A stretch of DNA of 34,717 bases from a virus. Below, one piece after another: positions 21,859 through 29,500 of the stretch (position 1 is the stretch's first letter; each line of letters starts with the position of its first letter). Location: positions 1 through 34,717 of IMG/VR virus record IMGVR_UViG_3300010885_002276. One strand, 5' to 3'. Position numbers and translations under genes: made by a program. The notes beneath the pieces were generated by a model, which saw only the letters and a list, made by a program, of their open reading frames with translations, searched no databases and was not told the DNA's origin.

Positions 21859-22215
21859 ATGACTAAAGACGAAGTTTTGAAGCTGGCGCTGGAGGCGCTG
21901 GATCAAAGCGTGGACACTTACTTCGAAAAACGGGATGCAGCAATCACCGCAATCAAAGAAGCCTTGGCACAGCCAGAGCAGGAGCCTGTGGCTTGGGCTT
22001 ATGTCAACAGCGACGATGAGTGTGAGCAGATTGAATATTGCACAGAATCGCCAATGCCTGAATTTGAGCCACTCTATAGAGCACCGCCAAGGCGAGCATG
22101 GGTAGGGCTGACGGATGAGGAGATACAAGAATGCTTACAAGGTTTGCCAACACAGACCATTGATGTTTACGCAAGACGCATAGAAGCCAAACTCAAGGAG
22201 AAGAACAATGGATAA
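21859..22215 (+). CDS. Phage Ea22-like modular protein
   Basis: 118 residues from ATG 21859 (AAGGAG upstream); a frame start at 21838 lies in the hairpin and is rejected. The N-terminus MTKDEVLKLALEALDQSVDT and the block AITAIKEALAQPEQEPVAWA are typical of a variable Ea22-type family in phages of proteobacteria. The C-terminal module (RAWVGLTDEEIQECL, ending EAKLKEKNNG) recurs in the next gene. Such proteins are thought to be early, recombining modules; their function is not known. Confidence 0.75.
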   Translation: MTKDEVLKLALEALDQSVDTYFEKRDAAITAIKEALAQPEQEPVAWAYVNSDDECEQIEYCTESPMPEFEPLYRAPPRRAWVGLTDEEIQECLQGLPTQTIDVYARRIEAKLKEKNNG

Positions 22216-22585
22216 AGACGGATACCACGGGTACGACAAGCCATCAATGAAAGTTGAAGGGCCACGTCATGTGGTTTGCCAATGCGATAAATGCAAGGCA
22301 GAAAGCCAAGAACCTGTTGTTAAGTTGCAGGAGCCTACGGTTGAACGTGCTTGGTTCACGATTGCTGAGTTGAACGCATGGGCTGACAAGAAGTTATCCG
22401 AGAATCCACATTGGGTAATGCCAAAAGAGGAGCCTGAGCGCAATGAACCCCCACCACAGCGCACATGGGTAGGGCTGACAGACAAGGAACGGGTATCTAT
22501 AGGAGGAAAACATATTGCTTCAAGTCAAACAGTACACAACTTTATTCTTGAAATCGAATCTGCACTAAAAGAAAAGAACACATGA
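22208..22585 (+). CDS. Ea22-like modular protein with Cys-x-Cys-x2-Cys motif
   Basis: 125 residues, start inside the end of the previous gene (8-base overlap). CQCDKC near residue 24-29 may bind zinc. The C-terminal module (RTWVGLTDKERVSIG, ending ESALKEKNT) parallels that of the previous gene, so the pair probably arose by duplication or module sharing. Function not recognised. ATGA joins it to the next gene. Confidence 0.7.
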   Translation: MDKDGYHGYDKPSMKVEGPRHVVCQCDKCKAESQEPVVKLQEPTVERAWFTIAELNAWADKKLSENPHWVMPKEEPERNEPPPQRTWVGLTDKERVSIGGKHIASSQTVHNFILEIESALKEKNT

Positions 22586-22725
22586 CTAGCCTTGTCCGAT
22601 GGGTGTATGCAGAAAACATTGTGACAATTATTTGTGCTTGTCTTTCCGCATACTTTATAGACCCTTGGTGTTTTTTGTTGTTGCTCAATATTTCCGAAGT
22701 CAAACTCAAGGAGCAAAACACATGA
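22582..22725 (+). CDS. 47-residue hydrophobic membrane protein
   Basis: ATG 22582 overlaps the previous stop; the end overlaps the next start (ATGA). Two hydrophobic stretches (NIVTIICACLSAYFI and WCFLLLLNI) separated by a DP turn suggest a hairpin in the membrane. The end VKLKEQNT holds the AAGGAG ribosome site of the next gene. A pinholin-like function cannot be excluded, nor is it shown. Confidence 0.6.
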   Translation: MTSLVRWVYAENIVTIICACLSAYFIDPWCFLLLLNISEVKLKEQNT

Positions 22726-22889
22726 GAGAAGAAACCTTGCTCGAGAAGGTGGTGATTGGTACAATGTTCATTGCTTTTCTAATGCTCTGGACGTGGATGC
22801 CAGACTTCACCCTGACCGAGACTGAGTGCGCAAAGCAAGACGCCCGTGCATACGTCGGGGGCCTATGCGAAAGAGTGACGAAACCTTAA
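22722..22889 (+). CDS. 55-residue single-span membrane protein with two periplasmic Cys
   Basis: ATG 22722 with AAGGAG upstream; a longer frame from 22599 has no ribosome site. A charged N-terminus (REETLLEK) precedes a hydrophobic span (~9-26, VVIGTMFIAFLMLWTW), then a short outer part with two Cys (TECAKQ, GLCERV), which may form a disulfide in the periplasm. It is the last gene of the early run; lysis accessory or exclusion protein are guesses. Confidence 0.65.
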   Translation: MREETLLEKVVIGTMFIAFLMLWTWMPDFTLTETECAKQDARAYVGGLCERVTKP

Positions 22890-23189
22890 TGGTTTCACAA
22901 TGGATTCTAAACATCTTGGACTCGCAGATGTAAAAGCGAAGAGGGATCGGGTGGAAGCCCCGAGCCATCACGCATGGGGATTGGCTAGTCAGGGATGCTC
23001 AAGCGGGTACATACAAATGGCCCGCCCATACAGGAATGCCCACCAGTCCCCAGCCGTGTTGGTGTGGCGAAAGCCTGAGACCGTCAACCTGCGTTAATGT
23101 TCAAGGCAGGACACCAACGCCCCACTGGCGTAAACCAATGAGGTTTGCTACACTCGCGGCAAGTAAACAAACCATAGGGAATACGGGTC
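22890..23189. other. 300-base region without a convincing gene, with nested hairpins before terS
   Basis: No frame has both a ribosome site and phage-like content. A 65-codon frame (22900-23097) and a 14-codon frame starting in TAATG at 22889 are unsupported. The region can form GTGTTGGTGT/ACACCAACGC (23056-23065 with 23111-23120), ACGCC/GGCGT (23117-23131), AAACC/GGTTT (23132-23146) and GGTTTG/CAAACC (23142-23173). Several of these are mutually exclusive. A -10-like TACACT is at 23149-23154. A late promoter, attenuator or packaging site are plausible; which is not known. Confidence 0.45.
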
Positions 23190-23777
23190 ATGCCAGAAAC
23201 CGTCAAGAAGGGGCCTAAGCGCCCCGCCAAGCCATCAAAGGCTAAGCCACAAGCCCAAGGCACTGCTACGCCCGCAAAGACGCCTATAGCCCCCAAAACA
23301 AAGAATCCCCCTCACAGACCTGTAGAGTACACAGAAGAGATAGCCGAAGAGGTATGCTGGAGACTCGCTCATGGAGAGTCTTTAGTCTCAATCTGTAGTG
23401 ATGAGCACGTCCCACACTGCGCCACAATTTATCGTTGGTTGATTCGGTTCCCAATCTTCTGCGAGATGTACGCACGCGCTCGTGAAGATCAGGCTGACAC
23501 CAACGCTGACGAAATCCTTGCCATCGCTGACGAGATGCCCCCTGAGTACACTGATGAGAAGGGGCGCACCGTCCTTGACCACACCTACCTAGCGTGGCAG
23601 AAGCAGCGCATTGAGGCCCGCAAGTGGACATCCGCCAAGCTGAAGCCCCGCAAGTACGGCGACCGTGTGGCGGTGGAGGGTGTGGACGGCGGAGCGGCAA
23701 TCAAGACCGAGGATGCCAGCGCAAACAAGTTCCTTGAGATCATCAAGAACATGGAAATGACCAAGCGTGCTGGGTAA
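23190..23777 (+). CDS. terS: Terminase small subunit
   Basis: 195 residues. A basic, Pro/Lys/Ala-rich N-terminal arm (~1-42) precedes a HTH-like region (~46-85: YTEEIAEEVCWRLAHGESLV, then CATIYRWLIRFP). A helical part follows (YARAREDQADTNADEILAIAD) and then EARKWTSAKLKPRKYGDRV (~142-160), a motif seen in many phage small terminases. Role: binds the packaging site on concatemeric DNA and regulates the large subunit. It lies 76 bases before terL. The ribosome site is weak (AGGGAAT further up). The C-terminal tail is short and charged. Confidence 0.88.
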   Translation: MPETVKKGPKRPAKPSKAKPQAQGTATPAKTPIAPKTKNPPHRPVEYTEEIAEEVCWRLAHGESLVSICSDEHVPHCATIYRWLIRFPIFCEMYARAREDQADTNADEILAIADEMPPEYTDEKGRTVLDHTYLAWQKQRIEARKWTSAKLKPRKYGDRVAVEGVDGGAAIKTEDASANKFLEIIKNMEMTKRAG

Positions 23778-23853
23778 TAAGCATTACAAAGACGCCGAGT
23801 CGGTGTCGGGAATCACGGGGTTTAACGCCCTGCTCTGGGTTTAGGTAGTACCT
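23778..23853 (+). other. terS-terL spacer with a hairpin
   Basis: GACGCC (23791-23796) pairs with GGTGTC (23802-23807) over a 5-base loop; no T-run follows. The same stretch is open in the terL frame from a GTG at 23767 to a TAG at 23842-23844, encoding 25 residues (see findings). No separate gene is called here. Confidence 0.4.
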
Positions 23854-25269
23854 ATGCTTGCAGAACTGCTCTCAGACCCTGAAGTAGCGGCAGAATTTGA
23901 TGCGAAGTCTGAGCATGACCGCATCGCTTACATCGCCCATGCATCATGGGTGGTTGGTGCTCACAAGTACCAAGTGCCCCCACCGCTGGCGATGGACTAC
24001 ACCGTCTGGATGATGCTGGCTGGCCGAGGGGCTGGTAAGACAAGGTCGGCGGCTGAGGCTCTGTGGTGGTGGGCGTGGATCACCCCCAACTCTCGGTGTC
24101 TGGTGCTGGCCCCCACATCCAACGACGTGAAGTTCACCTGCTTCGAGGGTCAGTCGGGTTTGCTGGCCGTGATCCCCAAGGAACTGATAGTCGACTACAA
24201 CAAGCAAGACCACCAGATCAAGTTGAGCAACGGCTCAATCATCCGAGGTATCAGTGCTGACGCCTACGAGCGGCTGCGCGGCCCCCAGTGGAACTACGCA
24301 TGGTGCGATGAGTTGGCCGCATTCCAATACCTTGGGGCTGGCGAAGCATGGGACATGATGATGATGGGCCTGCGTCTTGGTGACCAGCCTCGGGTGATTG
24401 TCACAACAACGCCTAAGCCCAAAGACCTGATCATCGACCTGATCGGACGTGAGGGGGCTGATGTGGTGATTGACCGCGCCAGCACTTATGCCAACAGGGC
24501 TAACCTAGCCGAGAGTTTCAGCAGGCAGCTTGAGCAGTACAAGGGGACGAAGCTGTACCAGCAGGAGGTGCTCGGCGAGATTGTCGACCTCGAGGACGGT
24601 AAGGTAGTCTCGCGGGATATGTTCAAGATGTGGCCCGCAGGCAGGCCGTTCCCTAAGTTCGAGTACATCATCCAGTCCTATGACTGCGCGTACACCGACA
24701 AGGAATACAACGACCCAACGGCCATGACCACTTGGGGCGTGTTCAAGCCCGACGATGGCCCGATGAGTGTCCTGCTGATCGACTGCTGGGCGGAGCACCT
24801 GACGTTCCCCAAGCTGAAGGAGCGCGTGCAAGATGAGTGGCGCGTGTCCTATGGCGAGGGCAGAGATGCCAAGCGGCCTGACCTGATATTGGTCGAGGAG
24901 AAGGCGGCTGGCCTGTCCCTGATTCAAGAGTTGCAGAAGGCGCACCTGATGGTGAGGGGCTACAACCCGGGCCGAGCGGACAAGATGCAGCGCCTTCAGA
25001 TCACAGCGGCCATCTTCGTTGCCAAGCGTGTCTGGCTTCCCGAGTCGGAGGTTCACAAGGGCTACGTCAAGGACTGGGTCGAGGGGTTCCTATCGCAGTT
25101 GTGCGCATTCCCTGACTCCCAGCATGACGACTACGTTGACTCGGCAACTCAGGCGATGAGGTGGCTCAAGGATATGGGCTGGCTCGACATCGACCCCGAG
25201 CCAAGATATGATGACGACGACGACTACTTCGATGCCCAACCTGTGCGGGTCAACCCCTACGCGGTCTAA
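23854..25269 (+). CDS. terL: Terminase large subunit (ATPase-nuclease)
   Basis: 471 residues; ATG 23854 is the first start in frame after a TAG. ATPase: Walker A GRGAGKT (57-63), Walker B-like WNYAWCDELAAF with Asp152-Glu153, and TTTPKP coupling motif (~184-189). Nuclease (RNase H-like): Asp277 in QSYDCAYTD, Glu348/Glu349 in LILVEEKAAG, and HDDYVDS (Asp425, Asp426, Asp429). It powers DNA translocation into the prohead and cuts concatemers. An acidic tail with five Asp near the end (~455-460) precedes the stop. Length and motif order are typical of podovirus and siphovirus enzymes. It follows terS and precedes the giant PcfJ gene. Confidence 0.97.
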   Translation: MLAELLSDPEVAAEFDAKSEHDRIAYIAHASWVVGAHKYQVPPPLAMDYTVWMMLAGRGAGKTRSAAEALWWWAWITPNSRCLVLAPTSNDVKFTCFEGQSGLLAVIPKELIVDYNKQDHQIKLSNGSIIRGISADAYERLRGPQWNYAWCDELAAFQYLGAGEAWDMMMMGLRLGDQPRVIVTTTPKPKDLIIDLIGREGADVVIDRASTYANRANLAESFSRQLEQYKGTKLYQQEVLGEIVDLEDGKVVSRDMFKMWPAGRPFPKFEYIIQSYDCAYTDKEYNDPTAMTTWGVFKPDDGPMSVLLIDCWAEHLTFPKLKERVQDEWRVSYGEGRDAKRPDLILVEEKAAGLSLIQELQKAHLMVRGYNPGRADKMQRLQITAAIFVAKRVWLPESEVHKGYVKDWVEGFLSQLCAFPDSQHDDYVDSATQAMRWLKDMGWLDIDPEPRYDDDDDYFDAQPVRVNPYAV

Positions 25270-25271
25270 CT

Positions 25272-28200
25272 ATGCCTGATTACTCAAAACTTGCCAAAGG
25301 ACTGACCAGCACACTGAAAGCCTCCAGTAAGGCTGGAGTTGCCCGCATGGCCCCCGGTGGCCTGATGAAGTTAGGCAAGCGCCTGATGAGTGGCGCTGAC
25401 GATACTATGCCAGCGGTCAAGGGCGGCACGCGCAAGTTCGGTGATGGCAGAGGTGGGCTGAACATCATCAAGGAGCCTAACGGCAACTGGCTGACTAACA
25501 GTGCTGGCAGTGTTGAGAATGCTTTGCAACCACTGAAGCGGAATCAATCGCCCACCGCCGAAGAGAAAGCATTCAGCGCTTGGTTAAAAGCCTTGCATGA
25601 GCGCAAGCCCCCGTCAGAGCAGCGTGAGCGCAGCATCCGCGCCGTGCAAGAAGACATCGACGCTGGCGCTCGTAATGAGGCGTTGAACAATTGGGTTGAG
25701 CGCAACCTGACCAACTACGTTAAAAAGCAGATGGGTACGGCTGACGACCCAGTGCGCAAGTTGGCTGAGGAGGGCGTCATTCATATCCCATCTGATCAGG
25801 TTGGGGTAAACAGATATAACGCAGGTAAAGCACGAGCGGCCAAAGGACAGCCGCAACTAGGAAAATCAGAAGCCGCCAAGGCATGGGAAGATAGCGTTGA
25901 CACTTTGATTTACCCTGCTCGGGCGAGTGAATACACGATGCCATTGACCGCATCAGAGATTCGACAAGGCAGTAAGTCCCTTGTTGATACCAATCCTTGG
26001 CTGACCAAGGTTGCGCCAGAAACTTCAGTCAATGCAGCGGGTTACGGTATTGGCAAAGACCTTGGCTTTGACCACATCATGGACGTGTTGCGTGCAGACA
26101 TAACTGCTGGCCGCATCCGTCCTGAGCAACTGAACAAGGTCAGCATGGAGCAGGCAGTACGCCGCACCCATGAGTTTGACCAAGACATGGCAAAGCAAAT
26201 GCGCGAGGCGCAGATCAAGGCCACTGAGGGGATGCCGACTCACAAGGAGTATCCCGAAGGATACAAGTGGGTTGAGTTGGCCCAGCCCAAGGACTTGCCA
26301 AAGGGTTGGACGCAGGAGGCGTCGGGTGCTTACATCGGCCCGACTGGTGAGCGCACTATCGTCAATCCCTCCCGCCAGAGTTTGGAAGACGCCTTGAAGT
26401 ACGAAGGCCAGACTATGGGCCACTGCGTTGGCTCTTACTGCGATGAAGTCGCTGGTGGTCAGTCCCGCATCTACAGCCTGCGTGATGCCAAGGGTGAGCC
26501 TCATGTAACGATTGAAACGTCCCAGCGCCAGCCTAAGACTGTGTACACCATCGGCTCGGACAATTATTCGCGCTTGGCCCCAGACATCAAGAAAGCAAAC
26601 CCAAACATTTCAAGTGAAGACCTCAACGCTTTAGTGCTTGAGGCTTTCAACAAGGAAGTTGCCAGCGGCCCGCCAGCCATCAAGCAGATCAAGGGCAAGC
26701 AGAATGCCGCACCCAACACAGAGTATTTGCCATTCGTGCAGGACTTTGTGAAGAGCGGCAAGTGGTCTGATGTAGGTGACTTGCAAAACACTGGCCTGCG
26801 TCGATCAAGCGATGCGTTGAATCAATTAGAGAAAACAACGCTGCAAAGCAAAGGGCATGAGATCGGCGATTATCTTTCACACAAAGAGATTGAAAACCTG
26901 CAAAACACATTTAAGCAAACTGAAATTGACCGTGAACTTGCACGCAAAGCCAAAATGAGCAAACCTTTTACTGAGGACGATATTAAGGGCGACTGGACAC
27001 CCGAAGGCATGGCTGAGGGCGGTGCAATCCATATGCAGGTTGGTGGCCTGAGTGCATTGGCAAAACTTGGCAAGGCTGGGACAACCCTAAGCAAGGCTGA
27101 GATGGCTGGATTGCGTGCCCGTGGCATGGGCGTGCCCGGTATTGACTTCGCTGATCCACTGAACCCCAAGGACATCATGCGGATGTCGGAGGCTTTGGGT
27201 GCGGCTGGCTCTGAGGGCAAGACCTTGAACCTAACGCAGGCTGACCGCTCACGAGTGTTCGGCCCCAACAAAGGCGGCACGGGATTTTCTGGCTTGCAGT
27301 TGACCAGTGAGCCGCACCAACAAGCGGGAACGACTTGGGGTGTGGGTAAGCCTAGTCACGTCACCCGCATGACCAACGCCAACACACCCGAGACTGTCTG
27401 GTCAACCTTCATTGGCTCACCGACTCAGCACATGAGCAACCCTGTGACTGTCGAGCGGATGTATGAGGCGCACAAGAATGCTGGCCCATCTGCCGACCTG
27501 ATCGAGAAAATGAACAAGCAACTCAACAGCGTTGTCAATCCAAAGACAAAGAAGCCCATCTTCCCTGACGGCATCGACATCAGCGACCCAGCATCACTTA
27601 ACAAGGCTCAGACCTTTGACCAGCGCAAAGCCATTGCTCAGGCCATGACCATCGGTGGCGAGAAGAAGGGCGAGAAGGCTACGCAAGAGGCTTTCAAGAT
27701 CATCAAGGAAGAGACCGACCCACTGCTGACCGAAGCGCCAACCTACGCCGTTGGCAACCGCCTGTTCACCATCGACAAGGACACGGGCATCTACCGCCCC
27801 GACCTTAACAAAGCATTCCCTGAGCAGACGACGGGCACAGACTTTGGCCTGATCTTTGACCCAGCCCCAGTTGAGCACGCCGCCCCAGACTTTGTGAAGA
27901 AGTTCGAGGGCCGTTTGAACAAGCATGGCAACCCGCAGGCAATGGGGCACAAGGACTTGACGGCCACCACGCCCAAGCAGTTCATCAGCGAAGAATATTT
28001 AACGAACCTTCAGAAGGAAGGCTACCAAGACGGAGGTTCTGTGAACCAATCATTCTCTCAGCGGCTCAGTTCCGCAATCGAAAAGCACATGGCTGGTGGT
28101 GGTGTGGTCAACATGAGCGATACAACGCCTGACAACACCGACAGCGGCAACATCATCCCTGTTAGTTTTTACGCAAAGGGTGGGCAGGCGAAGATGTCGT

Positions 28201-29489
28201 TGCGCAACCTCAAGCCCCGACATTACGCTGAGGCTGGCTATGTTGATCCATTGGGTGCGCCCGATTACCAGTCTGGGCCTGAGAACCAACGTTTGATGGA
28301 GTTGGCGGGCGGCATGATTCGAGACCAAGCGGGCAAAGAGGGCGCAGTCTTGAGCACACCCCAAGGTAGGCGCGACATTGCACTGAAGGTGGCTTCTCAT
28401 ATGCCCGGACTCGGCATGGGTGGTGACCTCATGGCATTGGCCGATTGGGTGCAGACGTTGATCCCGGGGATGTACACGGAGAAGCCCACCTTAGTTATGG
28501 AGTCTGACAAGAAGCCCCCAGCCCCTTACCGCGATACTCGAGAGTTGCAGAGAATACCCAAGTTCAAAATGCAAGAAACGTCTGGCTTACCAACAAGTGA
28601 GAAGTTCCAAGAAAAGTTTAAAGAGCGGGGTTGGCAGGGAGAGAACGAAGCGCCTGTCACTGAATTTATCGGCACACTGTTTACGGGCAACCCTTCCAAT
28701 ATTCCAAAGGCGGCTCGTGGTTTGGAGGGTGGTCTTAACTCCGCAACTGCCGCAGCCCGTCGGCCATTTACGCCTGCGGTCAACACGGTCGAGGCGGTCT
28801 CCCCAGACTTGGCAAAGTTCAAGCCTAGTGAATTTCAGGAGTACGCTACCAAGCAAATGATTGGTGAAGGCTCGGCGATGCCCATGTCCACAATGGGTGG
28901 GCGCAAGACTTCGCAGCGGTCAGGCCAAGGTATGTACCTCAACGAGGCTGGCGAGTTAGAGATGAACCCAATGCTTGGCATTTCGATGCCCCGCGCTGGT
29001 AACCTTGCAACGAACAAAGCATTGCGTGCCGACATGGCAACTGCTGGTCAAGAGTTAGGCCAAGAGGCAATGGCCGCACACCGCTTTTTGCCGATGGCAA
29101 CCAACAACATCAAAGACGCCTCGGCAATGATGATCAAAGGCCCAAATGGCCGTCCGCTAACAAACCAAGAGGTGATCGCAATGGGCAAAGAGTTGCCCGG
29201 AATGATTGCCACACATAGCCCCGCCAACGGGGGTTTGTTCGTTGCACCTTTTGGGATGACCAAGGGTCAAGTGCCTCAAGAGTTTTTAACTGCGCAAGCG
29301 GCTGCTCGTAGGGTGTTGGGCAAAGACGCAAAGATTCAATTTGGCAAGGCTGACGAAAAGAAAGACTTGATGTATATGCCTCGTGAGGATTACACCAAAG
29401 AGGGCGGACGGGGAACATCGCAAGGTGTGCAGGATGTACGCAAATCACTCAAGCGCATGGATCAAAACTTTCCATCATCGCGTAACTAA
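25272..29489 (+). CDS. Giant PcfJ-domain virion-associated protein (1405 residues)
   Basis: Between terL and portal, starting 2 bases after the terL stop. Residues ~1-80 are basic and Gly/Ala-rich; ~80-360 helical. Residues ~370-470 hold the PcfJ-like signature: YEGQTMGHCVGSYC (~377-390), SRIYSLRDAKGEPHVTIE and later IKQIKGKQNAAPN. The second half (from ~580) is a different module, Gly/Asn/Lys-rich with repeated GG-centred peptides (EGGAIHM ~582, DGGSVNQ ~920, GGGVVNM ~942, AKGGQAKM ~968). It ends in a mixed Gly/Ala-rich region with a basic tail. No nuclease or protease motif is obvious. PcfJ is known from plasmid and phage genes of unknown function. A packaged, host-injected multi-domain protein is my inference. 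Confidence 0.7.
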   Translation: MPDYSKLAKGLTSTLKASSKAGVARMAPGGLMKLGKRLMSGADDTMPAVKGGTRKFGDGRGGLNIIKEPNGNWLTNSAGSVENALQPLKRNQSPTAEEKAFSAWLKALHERKPPSEQRERSIRAVQEDIDAGARNEALNNWVERNLTNYVKKQMGTADDPVRKLAEEGVIHIPSDQVGVNRYNAGKARAAKGQPQLGKSEAAKAWEDSVDTLIYPARASEYTMPLTASEIRQGSKSLVDTNPWLTKVAPETSVNAAGYGIGKDLGFDHIMDVLRADITAGRIRPEQLNKVSMEQAVRRTHEFDQDMAKQMREAQIKATEGMPTHKEYPEGYKWVELAQPKDLPKGWTQEASGAYIGPTGERTIVNPSRQSLEDALKYEGQTMGHCVGSYCDEVAGGQSRIYSLRDAKGEPHVTIETSQRQPKTVYTIGSDNYSRLAPDIKKANPNISSEDLNALVLEAFNKEVASGPPAIKQIKGKQNAAPNTEYLPFVQDFVKSGKWSDVGDLQNTGLRRSSDALNQLEKTTLQSKGHEIGDYLSHKEIENLQNTFKQTEIDRELARKAKMSKPFTEDDIKGDWTPEGMAEGGAIHMQVGGLSALAKLGKAGTTLSKAEMAGLRARGMGVPGIDFADPLNPKDIMRMSEALGAAGSEGKTLNLTQADRSRVFGPNKGGTGFSGLQLTSEPHQQAGTTWGVGKPSHVTRMTNANTPETVWSTFIGSPTQHMSNPVTVERMYEAHKNAGPSADLIEKMNKQLNSVVNPKTKKPIFPDGIDISDPASLNKAQTFDQRKAIAQAMTIGGEKKGEKATQEAFKIIKEETDPLLTEAPTYAVGNRLFTIDKDTGIYRPDLNKAFPEQTTGTDFGLIFDPAPVEHAAPDFVKKFEGRLNKHGNPQAMGHKDLTATTPKQFISEEYLTNLQKEGYQDGGSVNQSFSQRLSSAIEKHMAGGGVVNMSDTTPDNTDSGNIIPVSFYAKGGQAKMSLRNLKPRHYAEAGYVDPLGAPDYQSGPENQRLMELAGGMIRDQAGKEGAVLSTPQGRRDIALKVASHMPGLGMGGDLMALADWVQTLIPGMYTEKPTLVMESDKKPPAPYRDTRELQRIPKFKMQETSGLPTSEKFQEKFKERGWQGENEAPVTEFIGTLFTGNPSNIPKAARGLEGGLNSATAAARRPFTPAVNTVEAVSPDLAKFKPSEFQEYATKQMIGEGSAMPMSTMGGRKTSQRSGQGMYLNEAGELEMNPMLGISMPRAGNLATNKALRADMATAGQELGQEAMAAHRFLPMATNNIKDASAMMIKGPNGRPLTNQEVIAMGKELPGMIATHSPANGGLFVAPFGMTKGQVPQEFLTAQAAARRVLGKDAKIQFGKADEKKDLMYMPREDYTKEGGRGTSQGVQDVRKSLKRMDQNFPSSRN

Positions 29490-29500
29490 GGAACAAGAAC

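Noticed and set aside
22900-23097. A 65-codon + frame in the gap before terS
   Set aside because: No ribosome site, composition unlike neighbouring genes, and the region is better explained by pairing RNA arms; kept only as an unsupported frame.
24505-25056. Minus-strand frame opposite terL
   Set aside because: Antisense shadow of the nuclease domain of terL, no start signals.
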